From: Scylla paramamosain
Lineage: Eukaryota > Arthropoda > Malacostraca > Decapoda > Portunidae
NCBI RefSeq assembly: GCF_035594125.1
Contig: NC_087158.1
Location: 2,110,001 to 2,174,000, forward strand
DNA: 64,000 nucleotides
Direction: 5' to 3'
The translations under genes were made by a program, and so were the position numbers. Shown piece by piece: positions 23,505-35,400 of this stretch. Position 1 is the first letter of the stretch, and the number at the start of each line of letters is the position of its first letter. The notes beneath the pieces are model-generated. The model had not been told where the DNA came from. It searched no databases and saw only the letters and a list, made by a program, of their open reading frames with translations.

Positions 23505-23858
23505 GTGTGCCCTGAGAGAGGCGTTGGAATGTGCTCTAGCCTGCCACCACCGTCACTATTTAAGGCAGATGATAGGAAGATGCCAAGGTTTGGATGTCCC
23601 ATCTGTGGACATGTCAGTCGTGACTCGTATGACCTCAAAAAGCACATTAGAACACACACTGGGGAAAGACCGTATGCTTGTCCTCTGTGTCCATTCAGAA
23701 CTAAGGACAGCAGCTCGCTTAAAGAACACAGTCGCATTCACAGCAGAGAACGTCGGTACACTTGTCCACTCTGTCCCTACCGTTCCAATAAAAATTTTGA
23801 CCTGAAAGTGCATCTAGAAAGACATCACAAAGCCAGAGGAGATCTTGTAAAAATTTAG
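23505..23858 (+). CDS. Alternative zinc-finger exon C (three fingers)
   Basis: The acceptor CTTGTTCTAG ends at 23504. Phase-0 entry (GTG TGC CCT) gives 117 residues. Three C2H2 fingers lie at residues 31-51 ([17 protein letters not shown]), 59-79 (CPLCPFRTKDSSSLKEH) and 87-108 (CPLCPYRSNKNFDLKVH). The first linker is canonical TGERP and the second is a non-canonical SRERR. C alone among the proximal exons has a third finger. A distant AATAAA lies at 24503. Confidence 0.9.
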   Translation: MCPERGVGMCSSLPPPSLFKADDRKMPRFGCPICGHVSRDSYDLKKHIRTHTGERPYACPLCPFRTKDSSSLKEHSRIHSRERRYTCPLCPYRSNKNFDLKVHLERHHKARGDLVKI

Positions 23859-24941
23859 TTGTAATTTGAAAAAGCACAAAGGGGATAAATTTCAAGGTAC
23901 TGCTACTCAAAAGTTTGTTGAGAAAGTGCTGCATGTTGAAATGATGACAGGATGTGCACACTACTGGAAAGGCTGTGTGGGAACTCACGGTAGGCCCCAT
24001 TGTAGTGCACTGTTAAGGTTTCTGAGTAGTGAAACTGGTAAGCAAGAACTAAAAGAAATGTCATGTATGGCATTGTGCATTCATGAGTACCTGCATTTCT
24101 CTGTTAGGAGGTCTTGCCAATTTTAATTGGTGTGGCTATAATTATTGTGTTAATGGATTTGTTGAAATATTCTTTTGTCATAAACTTTGCATATACTTGG
24201 GATCAGCTTTCATAAACTTGAGTTCTGATATGGGTTAAGTTGAAGTGTGGTGTTCTGAATGAAATGGATTGAGTTAAAGTGTGGTGTTCTGAATGACCCC
24301 AGACCATTGATGGGTACCCACACAATATCACTAGTTGGTTGGTGTCATGGAAAGAAAGAAAAACATTTTATGGCACTTGCAATTTTTAGTGCTGATGCAC
24401 AGTAAATCAATGGGAAACCTCGCAGTATTACAGGCACTGACCATAAGTGTGTTCTTGATACATGTATTTTAACTTACTGTGATTACTAAGAAATTATAAG
24501 AGAATAAAATGTTTTTTTGTGTTGGAGTGGGATGATATTTTAATTAAACCTGAGTGGAGTTTTATTTAACAATACATATTTGCATTGTTTGAATTTATTT
24601 AGTTCTGTGAGTATGGAAATTGTGTGTCCCTTATCATTGCATACTTTGAAACTATGGGAAAAAGTTTTGTTTTCAACAACACTTAGGTGAATGTGTTTGT
24701 TAAATTGAAATAGGCTGGGTTTTCAAGAAAAGTTAGGTTGATTATGATATTCATTGAAGTGCACCTGTATGGCTTACAATGTCTTCTCAAAGCTTAAGAG
24801 TAATGTTACCATAATGGGGAATTTGATTAATCAGAATATTGTTCTATGACTGCCTTTGCAAGACATTGTTATTGCAGCTTATGAAGGACAATTTGAATGA
24901 GATACACTTCTAGCTAAGTGGGTTGTCTCTCTCCCTGGTAG
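23859..24941. other. Spacer between exons C and D
   Basis: Non-coding. A short tandem duplication containing GTGTGGTGTTCTGAATGA lies at about 24238-24296. Nothing else is evident. Confidence 0.5.
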
Positions 24942-25169
24942 GACACTTCACAGCCCTGCTTTGCCGTGACTCAGGTGAAGGGCCCTAGACGCCAGCACGA
25001 ATGCCCTCATTGCCACTACATAGCACGAGACAAGACTGACCTGCGTAAGCATATGTACACCCACACTGGTGAGAAGCCCTATGCCTGTCCATATTGCTCA
25101 TACCGGGCAAGGCAGAACAGTTGCATCAGAACACACATGCGCAGATATCACCCATTTGCAATCATGTAA
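24942..25169 (+). CDS. Alternative zinc-finger exon D
   Basis: The acceptor CTCCCTGGTAG ends at 24941. Phase-0 entry (GAC ACT TCA) gives 75 residues. Fingers lie at residues 21-41 (CPHCHYIARDKTDLRKH) and 49-70 (CPYCSYRARQNSCIRTH, H-x4-H), with the linker TGEKP. The first finger belongs to the ARD/SRD group with B, C, E, F and J. AATAAA at 25311-25316, about 140 bases past the stop, is a plausible polyadenylation signal for this isoform. Confidence 0.9.
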   Translation, partial: DTSQPCFAVTQVKGPRRQHECPHCHYIARDKTDLRKHMYTHTGEKPYACPYCSYRARQNSCIRTHMRRYHPFAIM

Positions 25170-25310
25170 TTGTCTGTGGCCCCTTCCTTCAGTGAGCTGT
25201 TAATGTGTATGATGCTCTATGCAAGGCACTGTTTTGTTTGTATTTCTTGGTTCTGGGGTAACACTTCCTCCTGTAGTTCCTTGATGTCACACAGGGAGCT
25301 TTGCTCTCAG

Positions 25311-25316
25311 AATAAA
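25311..25316 (+). terminator. Polyadenylation signal, exon D
   Basis: AATAAA 142 bases after the exon D stop. Confidence 0.45.
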
Positions 25317-26000
25317 TTATTACAGCCAAGATGTCATCTCTCTATCCTTTGTTAACTGGAAACTTTCAATGTGTTATAATACTAGTGCTGTGAGTTAAGC
25401 TGTGTTCTAGTTATGATGGGCATAGACATGCTGTGTTGTGTAGGGCACTGAAAGGAGTCACCATTAAATGTCTATTGTTTCTTCTCAGCATTTGCAAGTA
25501 TTGAGTGTATTGGAGGGCCATATCTTGAATTATTAATACCAGATGCATTGATGATAATATGCAGTGTATCTACCCTGTCCCTATTATTCATTTTTGGGCA
25601 TCTTAAAAAAAATAATGAAAATGAATATGCTTCTGAGAAAAAATAGTTCATGTGTAAACGTTATCATTGTTATTGATTTAATTTATTTTACTATTTCCAT
25701 GAATTACTGTCTGCAACAAATTTTAGAGGGAACTAAGAAGAGCCCTCATTGTCATGGTTTTCTGGTGCTGTCCAGGAGCAGCAATAGGGTTCATCCAAGT
25801 GTAATGGACAGGCTTTTCTATTTTATCAATTTTGATCTGGTGGTACTTCAATTCAAATTACTACATTATAATGTCAGAGAAATTCTTGCTAGGGTGCATT
25901 TGATTTTTCTCTATAATGCCCATTATGTTCCTATCACTTATACCTGATATCCCCTTTATGGAAGGTAGCCAGGACTATACTTTGTGCCATCTCATTCTAG

Positions 26001-26170
26001 GGATGAAAATACAAAGGAGAAAAATCCCCAGACCTGTTCCCCTTTTAATTACCTTTTATGATTGTTCAACCTGCATTGGTGCTAGTAAGACGCATCTCCT
26101 TAGGCTCTCAATGCTCCCACTGCTGCCTCTACAATGGCTATACCCAGTGTTGGTTGAAAGTGATTTCTTG
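26001..26170 (+). pseudogene. Possible decayed zinc-finger exon
   Basis: A splice site identical to that of exon B (TCTCATTCTAG) ends at 26000. Downstream, AACCTGCATTGG at about 26078 resembles the NLRRH part of a first finger. CAATGCTCCCACTGCTGCC at about 26121-26139 reads Q-C-S-H-C, the start of a second finger. Stops and a shortened linker break the frame. The similarity is patchy, so this is tentative. Confidence 0.35.
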
Positions 26171-27140
26171 AACATTCAAGCCTTCAGTTTCAATAGTAGT
26201 GCTACCAATATTACTGAACTGTGCAATGAACTTCATTTTAAATGTTCCTGCTATTTCTGGAATGAGTGGGAGACTCAAGGAAGTGATGGATACTTGTGCC
26301 TCTGATCCAGCTGTCACTGATACCACTTGCTCTAGAAGCATTATGTTCTGGGTAAAAATAAATAAGGAAAAGCCTTATTAGTTAGATATAATTCTATATT
26401 AACATTTTCACCATCATTCATTAGTATATATTGAAGGAAACATGACCAACATGTATCTGTCAAAGATGGACCATTTGCAAGATTCCAGTAGATTGGAAGA
26501 AGCTATGTCAGAGTTTGCCAACCTTGAATGTCTTGTCTTACCTCATAACTTTTTTACAGTTTTTAATTGAAGTAATTGGTGGTAGTTCAATAAGGAATCT
26601 TTACCACAAACATGAAAAAAAATAAATCACGAGAAAGATCTTGATGAGAAAACACAACCTTTAATAATAATATGAGCCACAGGTACACAGTATGGAGTTG
26701 AATGCTGATCACCACCTATTTGTGGCATTTTGAGAATTGGCAACGAAGTGTGTGCTTGTTGGAGGATATCTTGCACACTCATGAATTCTATTGAAAATTT
26801 CTCGAGATGGGTAAAGAAGGAACACCTTAATGTATGTAGAACATGACTCTTCTGACTGTAGCAGATACTTTTTATGTGGTTTTGGTGGATTTTGTCTAGC
26901 CAGGAGAAACATGCTGGTGTGCACTCAGGTTCTGGTTGTGACGTGTGTAATCAGCTGAAATGGGAAATGCATAGGGTTTCATATCTGCAACTTTTTCTCC
27001 CAGGTGAGGCCCTTTCCTTTACCTGTAAGGTAAGCATATGAATTTCTGGAATGTACTCTTGGTGTTGAAGCTTGAATGGGTTAAGGTTGTGTGTCATGGC
27101 TTGAAGCTGTTTAATATCTTCTATGTTTGGGCCCTTTTGC

Positions 27141-27249
<109 letters not shown>

Positions 27250-28369
27250 TTCATCATCATCTCCAGCTAACTCAAGTCCACTGCAGAACAAAGGCCTCTA
27301 CTAAGAGGAACATGCTTCAAGTGGTTTACAATTATGGTCAGAAGTCAAGTAGTTTCTGCAGTCATTCCCACTGTTAAGTGTTGTCCTTTGTTTTAAATTC
27401 TTTGGTCTGATAAGAATCTCTCTTGTCTGGTTCACAAAAAGATTCTCAGCATATCAGAGGACTTGAGATTGAGAGAAAATTGGTAAGACAGTGGAAGTGG
27501 ATGCAATGCGTCACTCAGCTGTTGATTCTGGCTGTACTTGATGGAATTGCCAGGATGCAAAATTAGAGCACCTCAGCCTATGTTCTTGACCTGTCGTCTG
27601 CTGAGTAAGAGGAGACGAGTGTAGTTTGTATCTCCCCAGCTGGGAAGATGTGTATAATAGTTACGTCACATCCTGATGTGGCTCAGCCTTATTCACTCAT
27701 TCCTTGCCCTTTTATCAAAGTATTCGCTGAATGAATGCTCTTGGATGATTTCTTCTCCAACTCTTTCCATGTCATTTGTGGATCAAGAAAATGATATTTG
27801 TGGCACACTTGTGAAGATAATCCTAAAGTTATTGATATCAGACTTGTAAAAAGCACACTTCATCCACTACATACTCTTCCAGTTGGGCAGTTGAGAATGA
27901 TATATTTCCCCACCATATATCTGCCTCTAAGTATGAAGTGTAAAAATACCATGAGGGAAAAATTATACGTAAGCCAACTAAATCCTCAACATCATGGGAA
28001 GAAAAATCTTAATATCAAACCTTTTCCATCAAGATGCAGCAGCACAGTATCAAAGAAATAAAGTTTGAAAATGCTGAAATGAATGCCCCAGAAATGGCCT
28101 ACATTGTGGTGGAATTGTATCAGTTAACTTGAACAAATTTTTGTTCATCCAACTGTATGAAAATGTGCACAATCAGTTTGAGTTGAGCTTCTGAACATAG
28201 GCAGTGTGATTGCTGTGGAGAAATGGAAGATACAGCAATATATATATAAAATATATAAGGGATCTTTGTCATTGTGAAGTTGCCAAAGTAAAGTTACCTT
28301 AGTTAGAGCTATTGTTATTAGCTAGTGTTTGGAGATGACTCACTCGGCCCTGACCTTCTTTTCCCGTAG

Positions 28370-28600
28370 GTGGGGGGAGGGCAGCGTGGCCAAAGGACCT
28401 TCCCTATGTGCCCTGTTTGTGGACATCCTGCCCGAGACAACGTCGACCTCAGGCGACATCTGAGAGTCCACACAGGGGAAAAGCCCTTCGCCTGTCACCT
28501 TTGTCCTTATCGAGCCACACAGAACAACAACCTAAAGCGGCACCTGGTGTTCAAACATCACTTGAACATAGAAATGAGAAAATCTACTTCACTTACATGA
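28370..28600 (+). CDS. Alternative zinc-finger exon E
   Basis: The acceptor TTCCCGTAG ends at 28369. Phase-0 entry (GTG GGG GGA) gives 76 residues. Fingers lie at residues 14-34 (CPVCGHPARDNVDLRRH) and 42-63 (CHLCPYRATQNNNLKRH). The first finger is close to exon F (ARDN). E opens a compact run of six exons (E to J) separated by only 121-282 bases. No AATAAA lies before exon F. Confidence 0.9.
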   Translation: MGGGQRGQRTFPMCPVCGHPARDNVDLRRHLRVHTGEKPFACHLCPYRATQNNNLKRHLVFKHHLNIEMRKSTSLT

Positions 28601-28882
28601 TGACGACGTGAAATATGCTTGATCACTGATAAAGGAAGAACTCCCAGCTGTATTATTATGATGGAGGACCAAGATGCAAAACACCAGATAAGAAATGTGA
28701 TTCCAAGACCATTATCCTAAATTAAGTTCGTTTAACCTTACTGTGTGAAGCACCGTGGAAAGAGGAATGCTCTCTGAGTTAAGGAAAATTATGATAAAGG
28801 AAGGAAAGTAAAGTGACCCTTAGCATAAGGAAATTAAGGCTCAATCATAGGCTCACCCCAGTGAACTGTTTCTCTCCCGTAG

Positions 28883-29122
28883 GTGTGGTCATCCACCAGA
28901 GGCAAGTCCCCGTCCAGAGGCAGGAACATGTTCGTTTGTGGGTTTTGTGGCTACTGTGCCCGGGACAATGACAACTTGAACCGTCACATCAGGACTCATA
29001 CTGGGGAGAAGCCCTTCGCCTGCCCTTACTGCCCACACCGCACTACCCAAAAGAGCCACCTTAAGAATCATGTTGCACTAAGACACGAGAAGGAGATTGC
29101 TGAATCACAGAAAATGTACTGA
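28883..29122 (+). CDS. Alternative zinc-finger exon F
   Basis: The acceptor TCTCTCCCGTAG ends at 28882. Phase-0 entry (GTG TGG TCA) gives 79 residues. Fingers lie at residues 19-39 (CGFCGYCARDNDNLNRH) and 47-68 (CPYCPHRTTQKSHLKNH), with the linker TGEKP. The N-terminal lead is basic and Ser/Gly-rich. The next exon's splice site is 176 bases past the stop. Confidence 0.9.
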   Translation: MWSSTRGKSPSRGRNMFVCGFCGYCARDNDNLNRHIRTHTGEKPFACPYCPHRTTQKSHLKNHVALRHEKEIAESQKMY

Positions 29123-29298
29123 ATTCGATAGTTTAAGAGACCCAGCTTGGAATGAAAGGGAAACAAAAGCCATTGATTGGCAGCTCTACTGGGGGTAGCT
29201 GTGAAGGCAGTCTGATACCTGGAGCATTGCATTCTTATCCTGATGAACGCATACAATTACAAATCAAGAGGAGTAACATAGATTTTCCTCTTTTCTAG

Positions 29299-29622
29299 GG
29301 AGTGGACTTGTGTAATGCAGCCTGTCACAAGCAACAGGAAGGCTTGATGAGGACCACTTTGCCCAACATGGTTCTGCCACCGCCCTCGGCTTTTCCTATT
29401 AGGAGACTCGTTACGAAAGTGGCCCAGGAAGGGAGCAGACGGGAGTATCGATGTCAAGTTTGTGGATATCAGGCCATCAGTGAATCAAAGCTCACCATAC
29501 ATTTTCGTAAACACACAGGGGAGAAGCCATTTGTTTGCTCGTTCTGTTCCTACAGGTGTGCTCATAAGAGCAACCTTATCACACACATGAAGACTCGTCA
29601 TGCAGACCAAGAGCATCAGTAG
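29299..29622 (+). CDS. Alternative zinc-finger exon G
   Basis: The acceptor CTCTTTTCTAG ends at 29298. Phase-0 entry (GGA GTG GAC) gives 107 residues. Fingers lie at residues 52-72 (CGYQAISESKLTIH) and 80-101 (CSFCSYRCAHKSNLITH), with the linker TGEKP. The 51-residue lead carries a Pro-rich patch. The first finger shares CGYQAISESKL with exon H, and both exons begin G-x-D-L, so G and H are a recent tandem pair. Confidence 0.92.
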   Translation, partial: GVDLCNAACHKQQEGLMRTTLPNMVLPPPSAFPIRRLVTKVAQEGSRREYRCQVCGYQAISESKLTIHFRKHTGEKPFVCSFCSYRCAHKSNLITHMKTRHADQEHQ

Positions 29623-29795
29623 TAATGGAGAAAGCATTTTGTGGGATGTCGTTTATATGCTGCAGGATCTAGAAAGGTGTGGTGATCAAAGCAAGTTTTA
29701 ATTTTTCGACGCTTTAAAGATTTAATCATGTGTATGCTGTTGTTTCAGCAATGTCAGAGGTTAAACTCTCATGAGATTTCCCTCTTCTCTTCTAG

Positions 29796-30128
29796 GGAAT
29801 GGACTTGTCAAAACCCTCCAGTAGCAGGCACCATGAAGGGACAATGACTCCTGCATACACCTCTGGTGTCTATCTGGCTCCCCTTGGGTCCTCTGTTCCG
29901 AGGCCAAGACCACAGTCACACGATCACACAAGAAAGGAATTCCATTGTTCGACCTGTGGTTACCAGGCCATAAGTGAATCAAAGCTCATAATGCACATCC
30001 GACGACATACTGGGGAAAAACCTTTTGTGTGCCATTTCTGCCCTTACAGATCAGCTCAAAAGAGTAATCTGAGCACTCACATCCGGAATGTCCACCACAG
30101 TTGGTTTGGAAAACCTGAGAACAAATAA
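29796..30128 (+). CDS. Alternative zinc-finger exon H
   Basis: The acceptor TCTCTTCTAG ends at 29795. Phase-0 entry (GGA ATG GAC) gives 110 residues. Fingers lie at residues 51-71 (CGYQAISESKLIMH) and 79-100 (CHFCPYRSAQKSNLSTH). It is the closest paralogue of exon G, matching in length, entry residues and finger 1. Differences concentrate in the lead and in finger 2, which would change DNA contacts. Only 121 bases lie between its stop and exon I. Confidence 0.92.
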   Translation, partial: GMDLSKPSSSRHHEGTMTPAYTSGVYLAPLGSSVPRPRPQSHDHTRKEFHCSTCGYQAISESKLIMHIRRHTGEKPFVCHFCPYRSAQKSNLSTHIRNVHHSWFGKPENK

Positions 30129-30249
30129 GGAATGTTGCTGTGTGATCTTATCTTAAGTTCTGTACATGAAAGAGGAAACCTTACCTAAAACAAACCATAG
30201 GAAAAGTATTTAATGAGCCCCTGTTTAAAATTTTTTTCCTGTTCCCTAG

Positions 30250-30459
30250 GTGGCTCCGTGGGTAGGGAACAGCAGGTCGTTCTACCAGTGCGAGTCTTGC
30301 AGCTACAGTACTCGAAACATCAAGGATATGCGACGCCATATTCGTGTACACACAGGAGAGAAGCCTTTCGCCTGCCCATTTTGTTCGCACCATTCTGCGC
30401 GCAAGTCCAACCTCATGAGTCACATAAGAATGAAACATAGTGCACACCTCAAGCAGTAG
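30250..30459 (+). CDS. Alternative zinc-finger exon I
   Basis: The acceptor CTGTTCCCTAG ends at 30249. Phase-0 entry (GTG GCT CCG) gives 69 residues. Fingers lie at residues 14-34 (CESCSYSTRNIKDMRRH) and 42-63 (CPFCSHHSARKSNLMSH), with the linker TGEKP. DMRRHIR is shared with exon P. The finger-2 core KSNL matches G and H. Confidence 0.9.
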   Translation: MAPWVGNSRSFYQCESCSYSTRNIKDMRRHIRVHTGEKPFACPFCSHHSARKSNLMSHIRMKHSAHLKQ

Positions 30460-30669
30460 TTATAAGAGAGGGACTTGAAAACAGTTGCAAGGTTAACAAT
30501 CGTGAGTGAAACAGTTAGCATTAAGAAAAACTACTTGAAAAAGAATAGTGTTCTAGCCATCGTAACAGATGAGCTTAGAATCTATTGCAGACTGCATTCT
30601 TGATTCTACATAGCATGTAAAAAGTGGAAAAGAGTTGAACCTCAAGTGAACCTAGTTCTGTTCCCGTAG

Positions 30670-30882
30670 GTTCAGCGATGGCATGGTAGGACAAGCGGGA
30701 CATCCCACGGATGCAGCTTTTGTGATTACCATGCCAGGGACAAGGTGGATCTGCAGCGACATATTCGCATCCACACTGGGGAAAAGCCTTTTGCCTGTCC
30801 ATACTGCGAACACCGAAGTGCATTAAAGGGAAATCTCAAACACCACATAATTAGGAAACATATGAATCCCCAGAAGTTCTGA
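30670..30882 (+). CDS. Alternative zinc-finger exon J
   Basis: The acceptor GTTCCCGTAG ends at 30669. Phase-0 entry (GTT CAG CGA) stays open for 70 residues to TGA 30880-30882. It lacks an early methionine, as expected of an internal-phase exon. Fingers lie at residues 15-35 (CSFCDYHARDKVDLQRH) and 43-64 (CPYCEHRSALKGNLKHH), with the linker TGEKP. By its ARDKxDL motif it belongs with D. It ends the compact E-J cluster. Confidence 0.9.
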   Translation, partial: VQRWHGRTSGTSHGCSFCDYHARDKVDLQRHIRIHTGEKPFACPYCEHRSALKGNLKHHIIRKHMNPQKF

Positions 30883-32334
30883 AAGTGTTAGGTATCCATT
30901 TGAGTGGATGTAGTAAGTTGCCACTGGTGTGTGAGGCAGAGGGAACATGTATCCACCAGGCTGAAGAACTTTGGAGTAGTTTATTGTGTACCAGAATGTA
31001 GGTGTTGACAGTTTTGGGAGGGAAGGAAAGTCATTGAGTGCCAAGGAAGTAGAGGGTGTGGTTGATGGAAGAACTACCTTTCAATTTATGGAGATGTTTC
31101 AGTTCCATTTGTATTGGAGAGAGATCTTTTTGGTTGACTTTTGTTTTCAGTTAACAATCCAAATTATATGAGGAACAGCATAGAAGTTAAGCTAAAGCAC
31201 AGAACATGCTTAAAAAGAAACACAAGGAGAGATACTGTATTCAGTGTTACAAACAGGAAAAGGTCAACCAAGTATTTTACGTGATGATATTACCTACTTA
31301 TTTTCATTAAAATATACTGCCTTTGACCGTTATTCAGTAAGGGAATTACTTATTACTGTTATATAACTTAAGACAATAGAGACAAGCTCAGTATCTAATG
31401 TAAGATGTTTTAGATTATTAAATTTTATAATGAACTTTGTAATTTATTTTCCTGTGCATAGACTTTTTGTTAATTATTTGGTAAACTTACAAAAGTCAAC
31501 CATCTGGGAAGAAGATGCAATAAAGCATATATTGTCTCAAAATAGTGTTTTACCCTATAAAATCCTGCCAAACTCTTAAATGATTTAGTTTCTTCACTAG
31601 TTTTTAAACAGTGATGGCTTTTTGTTGATATTACACTTGCTTCATTACAAGAAACATACTGACCTGAGCATATATGGATTTCAGGCCTTATTTGTTATCA
31701 TGTTAGTATCATGAGGCAAAGTAATATGCCGTCATCACTTCATTACTATGTTCATTGTGGAAGCAATTTGAGAATGGAGGTCATGTTTCAGTGTGACTGA
31801 ATCTAAACTTGATGTATGAAGTTTAAAGGAATATAGAAAGGAAAATCTCAAGGATATAAGTAATGCTTGTGTGAGGGTCTGCTCTTTAAAACTTGGAAGC
31901 TTGAGATAAAGTGTCATGTTTAACATCACCAGTTCATCTGTTGTAATAGTTCCAAATTCTAGATCTATGAAAGTTCAAAATGAAAATACGTGAACATTAC
32001 AACATTAAATAGTGAAATTAGGTAAGTTCATTGGATTGAACAAATTTGCTGTTACAAAATGTGTTCATTCTTTGGAGGTTTTTTGTATTTTGTGTTTGCT
32101 GTCAGTGGGTATTAGTGTGATGAGGAGACACACCTTGAGCTCTGTCCCATTCTCTGGATAAATGTAAGTATAGTAGTTGAGTAACCACACCACTAGTGAT
32201 ACACTGTTTGCTAAGATGAGGCTGCCACTGCTACTGATGGTGTATGGAGCAGTCAGGAGGGCACACTGAGGGAGCCCTTTGGTAGTATGTGAAGCAGTCG
32301 AGAATGCACACTTAAGGAGCCATTTCTTTTGTAG
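30883..32334. other. Spacer between exons J and K
   Basis: AT-rich non-coding sequence. An ATTAAA-type signal near 31307 could serve exon J. I see no repeat. Confidence 0.5.
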
Positions 32335-32640
32335 GGTGGCGGCGCGGTATCAGTAGCAGTGGCACTTCGGGTGTGTTCGGTCTGCGGCAAGATGGGTTTC
32401 CGACGAACGTACGACCTCCAGCGTCACATGCTGTCCCATACAGCTGCGCGACCTTTCCAGTGTCCCCACTGTCCATATAGAGCTGCTCTCAAATATAATC
32501 TTGATGCTCACATGCGTCTGAAGCACCTGGCTGAATCTCTTGCTAGTCTTGGTGGCCGAGGAGCCCAGCAGGAGCAGCAGCGGGACCAGCAGTCCTGTGA
32601 CGCTTCAGACGGAGGCAGGAACTTTACTGGAGTGGAGTAA
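32335..32640 (+). CDS. Alternative zinc-finger exon K
   Basis: The acceptor TTCTTTTGTAG ends at 32334. Phase-0 entry (GGT GGC GGC) gives 101 residues. Finger 1 (residues 14-35) has C-x2-C-x13-H-x3-H, one residue longer than usual. The linker is TAARP instead of TGEKP. Finger 2 (43-64, [17 protein letters not shown]) is standard. A Gln/Ser-rich 37-residue tail follows. AATAAA at 33303-33308 lies about 660 bases past the stop. Confidence 0.9.
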   Translation, partial: GGGAVSVAVALRVCSVCGKMGFRRTYDLQRHMLSHTAARPFQCPHCPYRAALKYNLDAHMRLKHLAESLASLGGRGAQQEQQRDQQSCDASDGGRNFTGVE

Positions 32641-33641
32641 TGATGAATGGTTGTGCAGTTATGTCATGAGGCTTCATGCCAGAGCCTTATGTCATCAGTC
32701 TTGTTACTTTGCAATACACTGTATACTGAACGTGATCAACTATTACAACACATCTGTTAGAAATTTTGTAATAATCAGAAATGTCTAAGGACACCGTTGC
32801 ATCAAAATGTCAGGGAATGGATGATATTGAGCAAATTTTGTCTGTATATCTATTTTCTGGGCATCATACTTGTAGTGTGGTTCAAACTATTTTTGATCTG
32901 TTGTAGTAAGGCTGCAAATACACACCCACACACACACACACACACACACAATAAGGACAAAGTTATTGACTGATGTACCACAGAGTGAGGATGTGATTCC
33001 TCAACTTTAGCTGGTATTTTTCTTCTACCCTGTGTTGAGGAAGTGTTTCACAAAATGAAATATTAAAATCCTCTAATGCTCAGTAATTGAAATGTTCCAC
33101 ATCTTGGTTGAGCTGATCACACGAACATCACCACCAAACGTTCTCACAAACCATCAAAACCAAACCATGGAGGAATGAGAAATGTCTATGTGAGTTTTGT
33201 TGTTTAATTTTTGTTACACATGAACTATTAATTATGTGTGCTGTCATGTACATACATTTACCATTCAACTTTGCACTGTATCAATGAAGCATATTTTGAT
33301 GGAATAAATCTGATACAATGAATAGGTGTCATATATAACTCCCAATCTTGTTATACAGACACTGATTACCAACATTACATCAATATTGTAAATCATGTTT
33401 GGCAGAATTCATTGTGACATACATACTCCATTTCCCTCCCTCCCTCAACATTCAGACCGATTCCATTGTGTAAGTGAATAGCAAGAAGACCGCAGAACTA
33501 GAGTATTACCTGATTAGCTCTTTCAAGTCATTGGGTCTGCACATTACATTGTCCCAAGGGCAGTGGACAGGTGGGGCATCTGATGAGTCGTATCTTAGTG
33601 AGGAAGGTGTGTATTGCAATGAATAATTTACAGAAGTCTGA

Positions 33642-33733
33642 GGACAGTGGTTATTATGTGAACAACATTGTGCAGTAAATTTAGAATGGACAGTGGTTGT
33701 TATGTGAACAACATTGTGCAGTAAATTTAGAAT
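33642..33733. repeat. 46-bp tandem duplication
   Basis: Two copies (33642-33687 and 33688-33733) differ at one base (TTATTATG against TTGTTATG). Non-coding. Confidence 0.95.
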
Positions 33734-35036
33734 GGACAATTGTCAGTGCTTGTGGGTGATGCTCCAAGTTTGCTGCAATGCTTGCAGGAGTGTTCCCTCA
33801 CCAGTGACAGGTCATGCCAGGGTGTAGGTGGCCTGCCCCTGCTGCTGTAGGGTTGGGTTTAAGGGAATCTTCCTTATGATATTTCAAAGTGAGTAATTGC
33901 ATTTGGCATCATCTTGCTGGCTGTGATTATCATCCCAATCTCTTTCCTTGGTGAACAGCTGCTGAGTTGCTTCCTGTGTGTATTACTAGGGGAACATTAC
34001 TCAGTCTAATTTTCCTGGTCTTTATTGTCAGGGCCCAGACATGAACAGATTGAGATTGTGCTGGAAATATCTTGCAATTTTCTTATGAGTAATATATTTG
34101 TTGATGTAATTGTCTTTCTTTTTAATGTAACAGTCACTGATGGAGCCATATTACCAAATGGGAGATTGGGTGTAGAACACAGAACAGCTGGTGGTGTGTG
34201 GGACAGGCCATATGGGGTAATCTGCATTGAGGAGTTGTCCACTGAGCACAAAAACTAAGTTAATACTAATAGGAATGTATAACACCAAGAACAACAACCT
34301 AATGTGCTGATGCTGCTGAGTGAGATGTTGGGTATTACACACAGAACAACAAACATGGGTTGTACCTGCAGTCTGCAGTGCTGTGGTGAATGTTAAGCTA
34401 GTCAACTAAAGGCATGCTGGTACAATGATACAACTGTTGAAAATTTCTATTTGCAAACCAAACCAGATTATATCATCTAATCTGATCTCTGAGTATTTAC
34501 TAATGATGCCTGTTCTGTTGTTTGTATGGTCTGCCAATACCAGATTATTTCCTCCCAGTGTGTACTTAATCACTTCCATAATCATGTGATCAAGGTCATG
34601 GAGGATAGTACTTAAAATAACAAGATACACAGTCCATGTTCTGTTGGCAATATAATTCAGATTAAACAAATACATAATGAACCCACACACTCACAGCTGT
34701 TGTAAGTTACTGTTTTCTCTAAATATTTTTACTGCAGCTATTCCATGAAGTTAAAAGGCATCAGAAAATAGCAAAGGCATACCTACAACATCTATCTAAA
34801 TATGATAGGTGACAAAATTTGTGCTCTCTTATAGAAATCATTCATAGGGAAATAGAGCATCATTCCATCCTGCAACAAAGCATGGCCAAGTTTGATCACC
34901 TTACAGTATTTCCTTCACACTTCAACAAAACATAATTTTTTCAGTATTTTGACCCGTGGGAGGAAGACTACCAATGTGTTTTATCACATAATTCTCCGTT
35001 TTCTCTAAAAATAACTAGTTTTTTCCTCAAAACTTT

Positions 35037-35400
<364 letters not shown>

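Noticed and set aside
25560..25800. CPYYSFLG and SPHCHGF readings as finger relics
   Set aside because: The two pieces are too far apart and in poor order. Similarity to exons B and D is scattered.
33780..33870. CPCC-containing reading (GCCTGCCCCTGCTGC) as another finger relic
   Set aside because: No first finger or linker at correct spacing and no splice site. The Cys codons come from a simple CTG/CTGC run.
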